Below are positions 35,062 to 44,116 of a DNA stretch of 64,000 nucleotides, piece by piece. Each line of letters opens with the position of its first letter. Position 1 is the stretch's first letter. The notes under the pieces were generated by a model, which had not been told where the DNA came from, made no database searches, and worked only from the letters and a program-made list of their open reading frames with translations. The position numbers were made by a program, and so were the translations under genes. The stretch is from UBA1672 sp963977495. Its GTDB lineage: Bacteria > Pseudomonadota > Alphaproteobacteria > Micavibrionales > Micavibrionaceae. Location of the stretch: positions 1,383,037 to 1,447,036 of the forward strand of contig CAXBOT010000001.1 in the NCBI GenBank assembly GCA_963977495.1. The letters are read 5' to 3'.

Positions 35062-35685
35062 ATGGCAAAAGTTGGAGCACAAAGAGCAGCCGTCCTTACA
35101 GGAAAATCAAAATCAACCATTCAGCGTGCCATGAATAGTGGAAAGCTCTCCTACGAACTCGACCAAAATAAACGCAGAATAATCGATGTGTCAGAGCTTG
35201 AGCGCGTCTTCGGGATTAAGCAGACAAGTGCTGAACCTCAGGTTGCGAAAAAAGAAACACTGGACACCGCCGTTGAAAGAGAACGTATGGCCATGCAGAT
35301 CAAAATGCTGGAACAGCAGCTCTCGACTGCTGGCGAACATATTGATGATTTAAAAGATCAACGCGACAAGTGGGAAAAACAAGCCTCACAGGTTCTGATC
35401 ACAAGCCAGTACTCACAAAGACAGGCCGAAGAGCTTCGCGCGCAAATTAAAGAACGTGAAGAGCGTGCACGTCAAAGACGTATGCAAAACGCAAAGGTAC
35501 AAAATGCCCAAGCGAGCAGCAGCAACAACAAGAAGCAACAAACGCCTCCTCCTCAGCAGTCAAAGCCGGATGCAAAGAAAGCCAAGGTTCTTGATGAGAA
35601 AATGCAAAAACTAAAAGCACAAAATGAAAATGTTTCGGAAGATACCGGCTCTGTTTTCCGCTTTTGGAAAAAAGCTAAAGGTTAA
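35062..35685 (+). CDS. Putative DNA-binding HTH protein with long coiled coil
   Basis: A 207-residue protein. Residues 5-50 look like a MerR/excisionase-type winged HTH (AAVLTGKSKSTIQRAMNSGKLSYELDQNKRRIIDVSELERVFG). Residues 75-145 are a charged coiled coil (AMQIKMLEQQLSTAGEHIDDLKDQ), and the tail is Gln/Lys/Ala-rich and disordered. This layout occurs in plasmid partition/KfrA-like and entry-exclusion-related proteins and in unnamed chromosomal regulators. GAGGAAAG precedes the ATG. Its target is not known; the dyad at 34932 is one candidate. No mobility genes are beside it. Confidence 0.7.
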   Translation: MAKVGAQRAAVLTGKSKSTIQRAMNSGKLSYELDQNKRRIIDVSELERVFGIKQTSAEPQVAKKETLDTAVERERMAMQIKMLEQQLSTAGEHIDDLKDQRDKWEKQASQVLITSQYSQRQAEELRAQIKEREERARQRRMQNAKVQNAQASSSNNKKQQTPPPQQSKPDAKKAKVLDEKMQKLKAQNENVSEDTGSVFRFWKKAKG

Positions 35686-35803
35686 CCCTCGCTTCTCCTC
35701 ACGCTCCTCCTCTTATAAAACACGACCTAAAAGTTAGTATGGCATAATAGGTACATTAAGTGTTATTATGTCTATGATTTTCAATTTTATACGATGGTGA
35801 ACT

Positions 35804-36661
35804 ATGCGCTTTTTATCTATTTCCTTGTTAACAGCCCTGTTATTTTCATACGGCATGACACACAGTTATGCCCAAGACGCACAACAAGAAACAGTACAAG
35901 AACAAACCGTAGCCGCAGAACAACCTACTGTTACCGGTGAAACAGGTGAAACTGCTCAATCGGATAAAGCCGCCGAGAACACAGAAAGTGAACCACCAAA
36001 AGCCGCACCTGTAAAAAAACAAAATGCTTTTTCACGTGCGAGTGACAAGCAAATTGCAGAAGCACAAAGATTCTATAACAAATGTAAAGACAACGAAACG
36101 CTGAGTACGCGGAAAGACTGCAAGTGCGCGGCGACTTCTTATCTGGAAACTCGCTTAGAGCTTGGCGACGAAGCCTCTGTTGCGCAAATCACCGCTGACA
36201 ATATTAACACCTGCCTTAAGGATGAAAAATCAGCCATTAAAAACCCGAATGATCTGGATCTTGGTGTAACAGAAACGCAAATTAAAGAAGCTCAGTCCGT
36301 TAATGATTGGTGCGAAAGCAAAAAAGATGTCAAAAACAAAATTGACTGTGAATGCCTCGCTGCTAAATATTTAGAACAACGCCTCGAAGTCGGCCCCCTA
36401 ATAGGGCGTGACGTTATTTTGGGGACATTAAATGGCGAGTGCCACAATCTGGTTGGGCAGGCTGGCGTAGCCTATTCATCTTGCATGCGTGGCTCAAAAA
36501 ATCCGCCAGCAGGTATTGATCAAAAACAATATTGTGAATGCTACTCACGAGCATATACACAAAGTCTTGAGCAGCATGCCGGAAAACTCGGCCCGTCATC
36601 AAGAAATAACCTCTTATTCTACGCGCGTATGAAATGCGGAAAGCCCGATTCTTACAAATAA
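35804..36661 (+). CDS. Exported protein with three CxC modules, function unknown
   Basis: A 285-residue protein with a signal peptide (FLSISLLTALLFSYGMTHSYAQDA) followed by a Gln/Glu/Thr-rich disordered segment to about residue 75. The rest is three tandem modules of about 70 residues, each with a first Cys, then a CxC pair, then a fourth Cys: FYNKC-KDCKCAATSYLETRLEL-NTC; NDWC-IDCECLAAKYLEQRLEV-GEC; SSC-QYCECYSRAYTQSLEQ-MKC. The CxC is followed in each case by an alpha-helix pattern with aromatic residue and Glu/Arg. Oxidised disulfides or metal binding in the periplasm are plausible. No family name is known to me. Stands alone; convergent with the acyl-CoA dehydrogenase gene, 19 bases between. 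Confidence 0.8.
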   Translation: MRFLSISLLTALLFSYGMTHSYAQDAQQETVQEQTVAAEQPTVTGETGETAQSDKAAENTESEPPKAAPVKKQNAFSRASDKQIAEAQRFYNKCKDNETLSTRKDCKCAATSYLETRLELGDEASVAQITADNINTCLKDEKSAIKNPNDLDLGVTETQIKEAQSVNDWCESKKDVKNKIDCECLAAKYLEQRLEVGPLIGRDVILGTLNGECHNLVGQAGVAYSSCMRGSKNPPAGIDQKQYCECYSRAYTQSLEQHAGKLGPSSRNNLLFYARMKCGKPDSYK

Positions 36662-36680
36662 GAAACGGATCTTTGAATAT

Positions 36681-38288
36681 TTAGGAAATATTGCCCATAT
36701 CTTTGGTTAAGATATTCTCGCAATAAAATGCGCATATTGTTTCGATCGTTTGGCTATTTTGTAATGTAAACTCTGCGTTCGTGCGCATCGCTTTCACCAA
36801 ACTCGCGCCGCCAACAGCAGCAGAAAACGCCTTAAGATACGGCGTGCAGAGCCACGATATTTCATCCATATTTTTATCTTTTGCCAACGTCATCAAATGA
36901 TCCGTTGCTTGGGACAACTTGTCGATATACGCGTCATCAATCACGCCTTTCATATCGTCAAGATATGCTCTGGCAACCACGCCTTCATCACGCAACACTT
37001 TGCGGAACACAAAATCTGCGGCTTGAATGCCGTTTGTACCTTCATAAATCGGCAAAATGCGGGCATCACGATAATATTGCGCTGCGCCTGTTTCCTCGAT
37101 AAAGCCCATACCGCCATGCACCTGCACACCGATGGAGGCAACCTCCACCGCCATATCCGTACACCACGCCTTCACAATCGGCGTCAGGAAGTCAACACGC
37201 GCCTTGGCCTGCGCATCACCGGCAACAGCTTTATCAAGCTCTACCGCCGCCCCATAAGCCATAAGCCGCCCGGCCATCACGCGCGATTGCATATCCATCA
37301 ACATGCGGCGCACATCTCCATGCTCGGCAATTACCACGCGTTCCCCTGTTTGAAACGATTTACCCTGCACACGATCATGCGCATAGGCCAGCGCATGCTG
37401 AAACGCACGCTCGGCAATCGCCACGCCTTGCAGACCAACACAAAGACGCGCGTTATTCATCATCGTAAACATACATTTCAGGCCAGCATTTTCTTCGCCA
37501 ATCAAATAACCGCGCGCCGAATCAAAATTCATCGTGCATGTGGGGGAAGCATGAATGCCGAGCTTATGCTCCAACCCGATACACTGCACCGCGTTCTTTG
37601 TGCCGTCCTCCAACATTTTAGGCACAATAAAAAGCGATATCCCGCGCACATCATCGGGCGCATCAGGCGTTCTGGCCAATACGAGATGGATGATGTTGTC
37701 GGTTAAATCATGGTCGCCATAGGTGATAAATATTTTCTGGCCGGAAATATTATAACTGCCGCCATCCTGTTTCTCAGCCTTCGCGCGCAGCAACCCAAGG
37801 TCAGAGCCCGCCTGTGGCTCGGTCAAATTCATTGTTCCCGTCCATTCCCCTGAAATAAGTTTGGGGAGGTATGACGCTTTTTGTTCTTCAGAGCCATGCG
37901 ATGATATCGCCTCAACAGCGCCCTGATTGAGCAACGGACACAGCCCGAAAGACATATTTGCCCCCTGCCACATTTCCTGCACCGGAAACGCCAAGGCCCA
38001 TGGCAAGCCCTGCCCGCCAAATTCAGGATCAAAAGGAACGGCGTTCCAGCCGCCATCGCAATAGGCTTGATAGGCTTCCTTAAACCCCTGCGCCGTTTTA
38101 ACCGAATCACCATCCAGCACCGCGCCTTGCGAATCAGCACTCTTATTTAACGGAGCAAGTACGCCGGACGCCAGTTTCGCCGCTTCATCCAAAATGGCTT
38201 CGCATGTTTCAGGATCGAGGTCATCATGCTGAAACCCCAGAACGTCATGCAAAATAAACAACATTTCTTTAACAGGCGGTGCGTACAT
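36681..38288 (-). CDS. Acyl-CoA dehydrogenase family protein
   Basis: FAD enzyme of fatty-acid or related acyl-CoA oxidation, 535 residues. It starts with the N-terminal extension typical of the long subgroup (MYAPPVKEMLFILHDVLG, as in DmdC-like and FadE-like enzymes), then WNAVPFDPEFGGQGLPWAL, the flavin-contact motif TGTMNLTEPQAGSDLG, GQKIFITYGDHDL, and near the end YYRDARILPIYEGTNGIQAADFV. The usual length in this subgroup is about 590, so the last portion is slightly short. The substrate cannot be inferred. No other beta-oxidation gene is adjacent. Confidence 0.9.
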   Translation of the reverse strand: MYAPPVKEMLFILHDVLGFQHDDLDPETCEAILDEAAKLASGVLAPLNKSADSQGAVLDGDSVKTAQGFKEAYQAYCDGGWNAVPFDPEFGGQGLPWALAFPVQEMWQGANMSFGLCPLLNQGAVEAISSHGSEEQKASYLPKLISGEWTGTMNLTEPQAGSDLGLLRAKAEKQDGGSYNISGQKIFITYGDHDLTDNIIHLVLARTPDAPDDVRGISLFIVPKMLEDGTKNAVQCIGLEHKLGIHASPTCTMNFDSARGYLIGEENAGLKCMFTMMNNARLCVGLQGVAIAERAFQHALAYAHDRVQGKSFQTGERVVIAEHGDVRRMLMDMQSRVMAGRLMAYGAAVELDKAVAGDAQAKARVDFLTPIVKAWCTDMAVEVASIGVQVHGGMGFIEETGAAQYYRDARILPIYEGTNGIQAADFVFRKVLRDEGVVARAYLDDMKGVIDDAYIDKLSQATDHLMTLAKDKNMDEISWLCTPYLKAFSAAVGGASLVKAMRTNAEFTLQNSQTIETICAFYCENILTKDMGNIS

Positions 38289-38323
38289 GCATATACCTCT
38301 TTCGTTTTAAAAATTTGAATAAT

Positions 38324-38845
38324 CTAAAAGTCTACCCCGATAGCGCTTAACAAAAAGACAAGAATGACTAAAACAATGATAACCGCCAACGTAATAAGAA
38401 TATATTGAAAAATAATGGCAAAAGTACCCAAAATGACTGCAGAGCCTGCGATATAACGATTTTGTTTCTGCAAGAACGCAATCACCGCACTTAAAAGCCC
38501 GCCAAACGCAATAACAACAACAAGAAATGACCAGTAATCCGTCCAATGTGACGGCACGGCTGGCTCTTCCTTCGGGCTTATATCCTGCTCTGCTCGCGTG
38601 TCTGCCGTATCGGCCGCCTCAAAAACCCATGACCAGAGCTTTTGCATTATATCCACGGCCATTTCACCGCTATCAACTTCGACAATAACAGGCGGCGGCG
38701 GGGCAAAAGCATCCATGACCCACGGCGTTGACGCAGACAGCATGAATGCCAAAAACGTGATAAAAAGCGCTATAACGGCAAAATTACTGCCATTATTGTA
38801 CCTCTGCTTTGTACTTTGCTCTGCATATAGATCGCTCACAACCAT
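38324..38845 (-). CDS. Hypothetical inner-membrane protein, three predicted segments
   Basis: A 173-residue protein with an N-terminal segment (FAVIALFITFLAFMLSAS) and two more near the C-terminus (SFLVVVIAFGGLLSAVIAF and the strongly hydrophobic YILITLAVIIVLVILVFLL). The loop between residues 42 and 105 is acidic with four consecutive prolines and a Trp-rich patch (MQKLWSWVF). No family recognised. Located 35 bases upstream of the acyl-CoA dehydrogenase gene on the same strand, so possibly co-transcribed. Divergent from the lytic transglycosylase gene. Confidence 0.7.
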   Translation of the reverse strand: MVVSDLYAEQSTKQRYNNGSNFAVIALFITFLAFMLSASTPWVMDAFAPPPPVIVEVDSGEMAVDIMQKLWSWVFEAADTADTRAEQDISPKEEPAVPSHWTDYWSFLVVVIAFGGLLSAVIAFLQKQNRYIAGSAVILGTFAIIFQYILITLAVIIVLVILVFLLSAIGVDF

Positions 38846-38938
38846 TCCCTTTTCTCAGCTTTCACCATTCTGGCACGCCACTTGCAAAACTTCAAACAGA
38901 CGTTCAGAAACACAAATCGGATTAGAGTAAGAAATATT

Positions 38939-39871
38939 ATGAGTTATGAAACAGAAGCATTAAAATTCAATAGCTTAGGGAAAAGCATGGCACATGTTCC
39001 AAAAAATATTTTAAACGCAATCAATGATGCAAGCCAAAGTTCGGGGGTCGATTTTTCCTATCTGGTCAATCAGGCGAACACTGAAAGCAGTTTTAACCCG
39101 AATGCAAAGGCCAAAACCAGCTCCGCCACGGGGCTCTATCAATTCATCGACAGCACATGGCTGGATATGATCGAAAAATACGGTGCGCAATACGGCATAG
39201 AAACGGAAGGCAAATCCAAGTCAGAAATCCTAAACATGCGCAAAGACCCTGAAAAGGCTTCTTTTATGGCGGCGGCTTTTGCTTCGGAAAATGAGAAGTT
39301 CCTCAACGCAAATTGGGGCGGCGATGTCGGCCCGACGGAGCTGTATCTCGCGCATTTTCTTGGCGCAAGCGGGGCAACGTCTTTCCTTAATGCACGCGAT
39401 GAAAACCCGTTGCGTAGCGCCGCAGACCTAAACCCGCGCGCCGCCAGAGCAAATCGCGGTGTATTTTACGACCGCGAAACAGGGCGCGCCCGCACGATGG
39501 AAGAAGTCTACGCTCTATTCGATAAAAAATTCGACAATGACGTCGGCGCAGGCATGGCAAAACCTCAAGTAGCACAAATTCCCCTGCCGCCCTCTACGCC
39601 GGATCAAAAGCTTGCCCGTAATAACAGCCTGTACCCACCGCGCGGCCTTTCCAAAAATATCATCATGCAGCGCGCGCAAGCCATGCGTGAAGGCACATAC
39701 ACCAATAAACATGAGAACAGTCTATACGCCTCCCTTCAGGCCAAACAAGACAGCAACAGCGCTGTAAAAACGCCGCAAAGCCCGTTTTTCAGCCTCATCG
39801 CTAAACCGCTGGATCTCATGGTGCTGACCCAAACAACCAAACCTTCTAAAGTCATTGGTGACAAAGGCTGA
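38939..39871 (+). CDS. Soluble lytic transglycosylase-like protein (SLT domain)
   Basis: Peptidoglycan-cleaving enzyme family. The ATG at 38939 (MSYETEALKF) was preferred to an upstream in-frame start because the extra residues are basic and lie in the divergent promoter region. Residues about 20-150 hold the SLT domain: INDASQSSGVDFSYLVNQANTESSFNPNAKAKTSSATGLYQFI, with the catalytic Glu in NTESSF, and a later GPTELYLAHFLGASGA. There is no signal peptide, so export may depend on another system or the protein may act in flagellar or phage-like assembly. Residues 190-310 are low-complexity, Pro/Lys/Ser-rich. It is followed 21 bases later by a methyltransferase gene. Confidence 0.85.
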   Translation: MSYETEALKFNSLGKSMAHVPKNILNAINDASQSSGVDFSYLVNQANTESSFNPNAKAKTSSATGLYQFIDSTWLDMIEKYGAQYGIETEGKSKSEILNMRKDPEKASFMAAAFASENEKFLNANWGGDVGPTELYLAHFLGASGATSFLNARDENPLRSAADLNPRAARANRGVFYDRETGRARTMEEVYALFDKKFDNDVGAGMAKPQVAQIPLPPSTPDQKLARNNSLYPPRGLSKNIIMQRAQAMREGTYTNKHENSLYASLQAKQDSNSAVKTPQSPFFSLIAKPLDLMVLTQTTKPSKVIGDKG

Positions 39872-39892
39872 TGTTTTGACTAAAACAAAAGC

Positions 39893-40645
39893 ATGTGCGA
39901 ACAACCGCTTATTCATGTTTTAAATAAATCTTTGGCGCTACACCAAGCCCCGAACGGCTTTCGCACATCTATGGATAGCGTCATGCTGGCTGCGGCCTGC
40001 CCTATAAAAGCCGGACAAACTGTGCTTGATCTTGGTTGCGGCGTCGGCAGCGCAGGTCTATGCGTCCTGAAACGTGTGCCTGATACCACGCTGGTGGGTG
40101 TTGATATCCAACAAGACCATATTGATCTGGCAAAACAAAATGCCCATATCAACGCCATGGATGCGCGCACTGACTTCGTTTGCGCGGATATACGCAACGC
40201 GCTTGATATCGCAACATTCGATCATATTATCTGCAATCCGCCTTATAAGGACGCCGGCGCGCACAGGCAATCCCCCTCTCTGGCCAAGGCGCGCGCCATG
40301 GGGCATATTGAAGATGATTTGAACTTACAAATCTGGATCACCCGAAGCTGGCATCATATAAAGGGGCAAGGCAGCCTGACATTGGTGCATGAAGCCGGAC
40401 AAACAGATGTTATCTTGCACGCCTTATATAGTGAGAATGGCGGCAGACGCTTTGGCAATGTCGAAATCATTCCGCTCTATCCCAAAGAATCCATGGCCGC
40501 GAAACGTGTAATTATCCGCGCCTATAAACACAAGAAATCACCAGCAACGTTGCATCGCGGCATCGTTATGCATGATGAGCAAGGCGCACATACAAAAGAG
40601 GCCGATGACATTTTGCGTCACGCGGCCCCTTTATATAATCGATAA
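39893..40645 (+). CDS. TrmN6-like N6-adenine tRNA methyltransferase
   Basis: SAM-dependent methyltransferase of 250 residues, similar to YfiC/TrmN6, which methylates adenine 37 of tRNA1(Val). Motif I is VLDLGCGVGSAGLCVL (about residue 44) and the N6-amino methylase motif is IICNPPYKDAG (about residue 115). The N-terminal GFRTSMDSVMLAAACP fits the same family (QxxxGFRxxxDxVLLA type). The ATG has no clear Shine-Dalgarno sequence. It follows the SLT gene by 21 bases, probably the same transcript. Alternatives are rRNA or protein glutamine methyltransferases, but the short N-terminus and NPPY context favour TrmN6. Confidence 0.85.
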   Translation: MCEQPLIHVLNKSLALHQAPNGFRTSMDSVMLAAACPIKAGQTVLDLGCGVGSAGLCVLKRVPDTTLVGVDIQQDHIDLAKQNAHINAMDARTDFVCADIRNALDIATFDHIICNPPYKDAGAHRQSPSLAKARAMGHIEDDLNLQIWITRSWHHIKGQGSLTLVHEAGQTDVILHALYSENGGRRFGNVEIIPLYPKESMAAKRVIIRAYKHKKSPATLHRGIVMHDEQGAHTKEADDILRHAAPLYNR

Positions 40646-40656
40646 TAGAATTAAGC

Positions 40657-41004
40657 TTATGCAGCTTCGGCTGTTTTGTCTTTCACTTCTTCTGACGCGC
40701 CGTTTTTCTTAACAGATTCAATACCGTTTTCCATCGCTGCGGCTGATTCATACATTTCGCTGCGGCCGATTTCCTGATGATTTTTCGCTTTCAACACGAA
40801 GTAATCTTTTTCATTCTTCGCCTTGCGTCTTTCATATAGAGCATCATCGCTGCTGTTTTTTTGAACAGATTCAATACCGTTTTCGCACGCTGATTTGGTC
40901 GTATAAAGCTCACTGCTTAGGATAATTTCATGATTACCCGCTTTCAAGTTAAAGTGAAACTGACCATCTTTTGCCTGCTTTATTTCGTAGTAACCATTAG
41001 CCAT
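40657..41004 (-). CDS. YegP/DUF1508 tandem-repeat protein
   Basis: A 115-residue protein made of two DUF1508 units: ANGYYEIKQAKDGQFHFNLKAGNHEIILSSELY-GIESVQKNS and EKDYFVLKAKNHQEIGRSEMY-GIESVKKNG. The family includes E. coli YegP. Each unit forms a small alpha/beta fold. The C-terminal tail is Glu/Lys/Ala rich. DUF1508 proteins are associated with stress responses, but no biochemical role is established. Converges with the methyltransferase gene at a distance of 11 bases. GGAGC lies about eight bases before the ATG. Confidence 0.92.
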   Translation of the reverse strand: MANGYYEIKQAKDGQFHFNLKAGNHEIILSSELYTTKSACENGIESVQKNSSDDALYERRKAKNEKDYFVLKAKNHQEIGRSEMYESAAAMENGIESVKKNGASEEVKDKTAEAA

Positions 41005-41099
41005 TATATGTGCTCCTCATTTAAATATTGGGATTGTAATATCCTATAGAACCCTGTTTTCCTGTGACTTACAAGAAAAAATCAGATAAAAATGCGCGC

Positions 41100-42239
41100 C
41101 TATTGCGGTGCATATTTATCCTTTAATCTCAAAATCGGTTTTTCAAGAAAACGATAGCTCAAAAGCGCCGCAGCAAAGGACAAGGCAAACCCCAAACACA
41201 ATAAAATCCCGTGGACTTTCCAATAGCCTAAATCATACTGATAGAGCTGGCGCACTAGAATCATCATAATCGGGCTATGAAACAAATACATGCCGTAACT
41301 AACGCGCCCGACTTCGCGCAACGCTCTGCATGAGAAAAACCGTTTCACGATATGATCGTCTTTTGACAAGAAAACATACGCCAACAAAGATACATAAAGG
41401 ATGCTGAACAACGTTAAGCCATAACGTATCATGGCGTTCTGGCTTTCTACTTTTGTATCTTGCGCAAATAATATAATGAGAATAACGGCAAACACTGCGC
41501 ACATCACATAGGGTAAAAATCGATGATACTCCTTTATTTTATCCCGATACCGCGCGCATAGAACACTCAACAACGCCCCCAATGCCAAACTGTCTAATCT
41601 TGATATCGTGAATGTATAGGCCCATTTATATTGCGATAAATCTGTGAACACGATACGCAGCCCCCATGACAGCACGATCATAAAAGCACAGAGCAGAAAA
41701 ACACCGCGCATACGCCCCTTATAAAAGGAGAGAAACACCAGCGGCCAAATCAGATAAAACTGCTCCTCCGCTGCCAATGACCATGTGTGATCCAGCAGAA
41801 TAAACTGATCCAAATTATGTGAAAATGACCAGTTTTGAAGATAAAAAAGATGGGTCCATACTTTGCCGTGATCCAAGCCATCAATACCAAAGACAAAAAA
41901 GAAATACGCCAAGAACACAAACAGCACTGCGTAATAAAGCGGGAAAATCCGCAAAGAGCGCCGGATATAAAAATTTCTCAGCGGCCTCGGGTCCTGCGCA
42001 GTATCCATCAAAATACCGGTAATCAAAAAACCGGAAAGCACGAAAAACAGATCAACGCCTGTCTCCCCTAACATCGTCAATAAATAATATGAATAGGTCG
42101 CACCGACAAGCTGCTGCTCCAGCCCGATTGTCACAAAATACGAAGAATGGAACCATAAAACCAAAAGAAAGGCCATGCCCCGTAAACCATCAATGGCGGG
42201 ATAATGTTGTCCGACGATCAGTGGTTTATGTGCATCCAT
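41100..42239 (-). CDS. Acyltransferase 3 family membrane protein
   Basis: A 379-residue protein with about ten membrane segments, of the OafA/YrhL acyltransferase-3 family that moves acetyl or other acyl groups onto surface sugars. Motifs include the N-terminal YPAIDGLRGMAFLLVLWFHSS with the conserved His, the TGVDLFFVLSGFLITGIL segment, RRSLRIFPLYY, and TWSLAAEEQFYLIWP. It lacks the extracellular SGNH domain some members have. The target is unknown; ugd at 32514 and the ligase at 22866 show the cell makes surface polysaccharide. It lies 12 bases after glyS and could be co-transcribed. Confidence 0.92.
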   Translation of the reverse strand: MDAHKPLIVGQHYPAIDGLRGMAFLLVLWFHSSYFVTIGLEQQLVGATYSYYLLTMLGETGVDLFFVLSGFLITGILMDTAQDPRPLRNFYIRRSLRIFPLYYAVLFVFLAYFFFVFGIDGLDHGKVWTHLFYLQNWSFSHNLDQFILLDHTWSLAAEEQFYLIWPLVFLSFYKGRMRGVFLLCAFMIVLSWGLRIVFTDLSQYKWAYTFTISRLDSLALGALLSVLCARYRDKIKEYHRFLPYVMCAVFAVILIILFAQDTKVESQNAMIRYGLTLFSILYVSLLAYVFLSKDDHIVKRFFSCRALREVGRVSYGMYLFHSPIMMILVRQLYQYDLGYWKVHGILLCLGFALSFAAALLSYRFLEKPILRLKDKYAPQ

Positions 42240-42251
42240 ATAATATTGATA

Positions 42252-43736
42252 CTAAGATTTGCCGATTTTATCACGCAAAAACGGCTTGATATTATCAAGC
42301 GGAATGCGCTCTTGCTGCATTGTATTGCGATGACGCACTGTTACGGTTTCATCGTCCAGCGTGTCATTATCAATGGTGAAACAAAACGGCGTGCCAATCT
42401 CATCCTGACGCGCATAACGCTTGCCGATATTTTGTTTGATATCAAGATCAACGACAAATTCATCACGCAGGTTCAAATAAAGACGCTGCGCAATGCCCGT
42501 ATGCTCTTCTTTAGCGGTCAAAGGCAAGATAGCGGCCTTCTTAGGCGCCATAGATGGGTGGAAGTCCATATATACGCCGGACGGGCGCGTGTCATCCACA
42601 GTGTAAGCCTGACAGATCAGAGCGAGCACCCCGCGTGTCAAACCGGTTGATGGCTCAATCACATGCGGCATAAAGCGTTTATTATCGGGCTGGTCAAAAT
42701 ATTCCAGCTTTGTCCCTGAAAATTCCTGATGCTGCGTCAGGTCAAAACACCCACGATGGGCGATGCCTTCTAATTCATCAAATTCGGGCGCGGAAAACGG
42801 AAAACGATATTCAATATCGATTGTACGGCTCGAATAATGTGCGAGATCATTTTTAGGCACATCCAGAAAATGTAACTCAGATAACGGTACACCGACCGAT
42901 TCCCAGAATTTCGTGCGTTGCTCGACCCAAAAATCAAACCACATCGGCACGTCTTGCTCTTCACAGAACCATTCCAGTTCCATTTGTTCAAACTCACGAG
43001 AGCGGAATATGAAATTACGCGGCGTAACCTCGTTCCGAAATGCTTTCCCGATCTGTGCAATCCCGAAAGGCACGCGCACACGGCTCGAATCAACCACATT
43101 CTTAAAGTTCAAGAAAATCCCCGCACAGGTTTCAGGGCGCAGATACGCTTTATTCTCGTCCCCCGCCGTTGCACCGACATAAGTATGGAACATCATATTA
43201 AACTGGCGCGGCTCGGTTAATGTGCCTGCCTCTTTGACGTCCGGTCCGATTGTAAGGGCCATTTGCTCTGTTTCAAGCGAATCAAATGTCGTGATTTCAA
43301 AATCACCCACACTGCGCCCGCCGCCAAGTTTTTTCAGGCGTTTTTCGATTTCCTCAGATGTCGCATCTTTATCAAACGCCAGAACAGCCCCGACACCATC
43401 TTTCGGGATATAGGCTTTCAAATGGTCTGCGCGATAGCGTTTCTTTGATACGCGGCAATCAACCATCGGATCAGAAAATCCGCCGACATGCCCTGATGCT
43501 TCCCATGATCTTGGGTTTTGAATGATTGACGAATCAACACCAACAATATCAATCGGCGTGCCATCAGGCCCGATTGGCGGCGTCAGCACCATATCTTTCC
43601 ACCAACGATCCCGCAGATTGTTTTTAAGCTCCACACCAAGCGGGCCATAGTCCCAGAATCCGTTTAAACCACCATAAATGTCAGACGCCGGGAAGATAAA
43701 ACCACGTCTTTTGCACAAGGATACTATGTCTTTCAT
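42252..43736 (-). CDS. glyS: Glycyl-tRNA synthetase, single-chain (homodimeric) type
   Basis: Class II synthetase that charges tRNA-Gly. At 494 residues with GFWDYGPLGVELKNNLRDRWW, the insertion with WEASGHVGGFSDP, the motif-2 region FRNEVTPRNFIFRSREFEQMELEWFC, and motif 3 PHVIEPSTGLTRGVLAL, this is the single-chain type of eukaryotes, archaea and Gram-positives. The C-terminal anticodon-binding domain (AILPLTAKEEHTGIAQRLYLNLR) is present. Most proteobacteria use the two-subunit GlyQ/GlyS tetramer, so the form is unusual here. The ATG lies upstream of an acyltransferase gene on the same strand; the 5' region is AT-rich without a clear -10. Confidence 0.95.
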   Translation of the reverse strand: MKDIVSLCKRRGFIFPASDIYGGLNGFWDYGPLGVELKNNLRDRWWKDMVLTPPIGPDGTPIDIVGVDSSIIQNPRSWEASGHVGGFSDPMVDCRVSKKRYRADHLKAYIPKDGVGAVLAFDKDATSEEIEKRLKKLGGGRSVGDFEITTFDSLETEQMALTIGPDVKEAGTLTEPRQFNMMFHTYVGATAGDENKAYLRPETCAGIFLNFKNVVDSSRVRVPFGIAQIGKAFRNEVTPRNFIFRSREFEQMELEWFCEEQDVPMWFDFWVEQRTKFWESVGVPLSELHFLDVPKNDLAHYSSRTIDIEYRFPFSAPEFDELEGIAHRGCFDLTQHQEFSGTKLEYFDQPDNKRFMPHVIEPSTGLTRGVLALICQAYTVDDTRPSGVYMDFHPSMAPKKAAILPLTAKEEHTGIAQRLYLNLRDEFVVDLDIKQNIGKRYARQDEIGTPFCFTIDNDTLDDETVTVRHRNTMQQERIPLDNIKPFLRDKIGKS

Positions 43737-44116
43737 CGCTAAATATGTCCGTTTTTACTTGAAGTTGTCACAAAAAAGAAAAGATTTTGAACTTTTTCAC
43801 ATTTTTTTTCATGGGCATCATGGCGCGAAAAACGACAGAAAACAAGGGACAAGGTTGACAAAAAGGGAATAGAGCTTAAAAATAAAGCGAATTATTCAAT
43901 ACCGAAACCATCGATACCAATACCGAAACTACATAGTATTTAAGCATAGCTTTACTTTATAGTTGTTACACAATATTTTAAATAAAAAGAACACTTACTG
44001 TAATATTACAAATAATAAAGTAATCTATAGTATATATTTTTACATCTTTTTTTCTTGACCGTGCATGTTCTGTTCGTGTAATATTTAATCATACTTACTT
44101 ATAGAGGTTGGACAAA
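43737..44116 (+). other. AT-rich intergenic region, 380 bases
   Basis: No credible gene. It contains a 12-base direct repeat CAATACCGAAAC at 43897-43908 and 43918-43929, long AT runs, a perfect TTGACA (43855) without a good partner, and at its right end a promoter for the next gene (44055-44084). The left part is the 5' region of glyS on the minus strand. Confidence 0.5.
44055..44084 (+). promoter_or_regulatory. Promoter candidate for the 87-residue gene
   Basis: TTGACC at 44055-44060 and TAATAT at 44079-44084, 18 bases apart, with a TG just before the -10. AGAGGT follows at about nine bases before the ATG at 44117. Confidence 0.55.
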
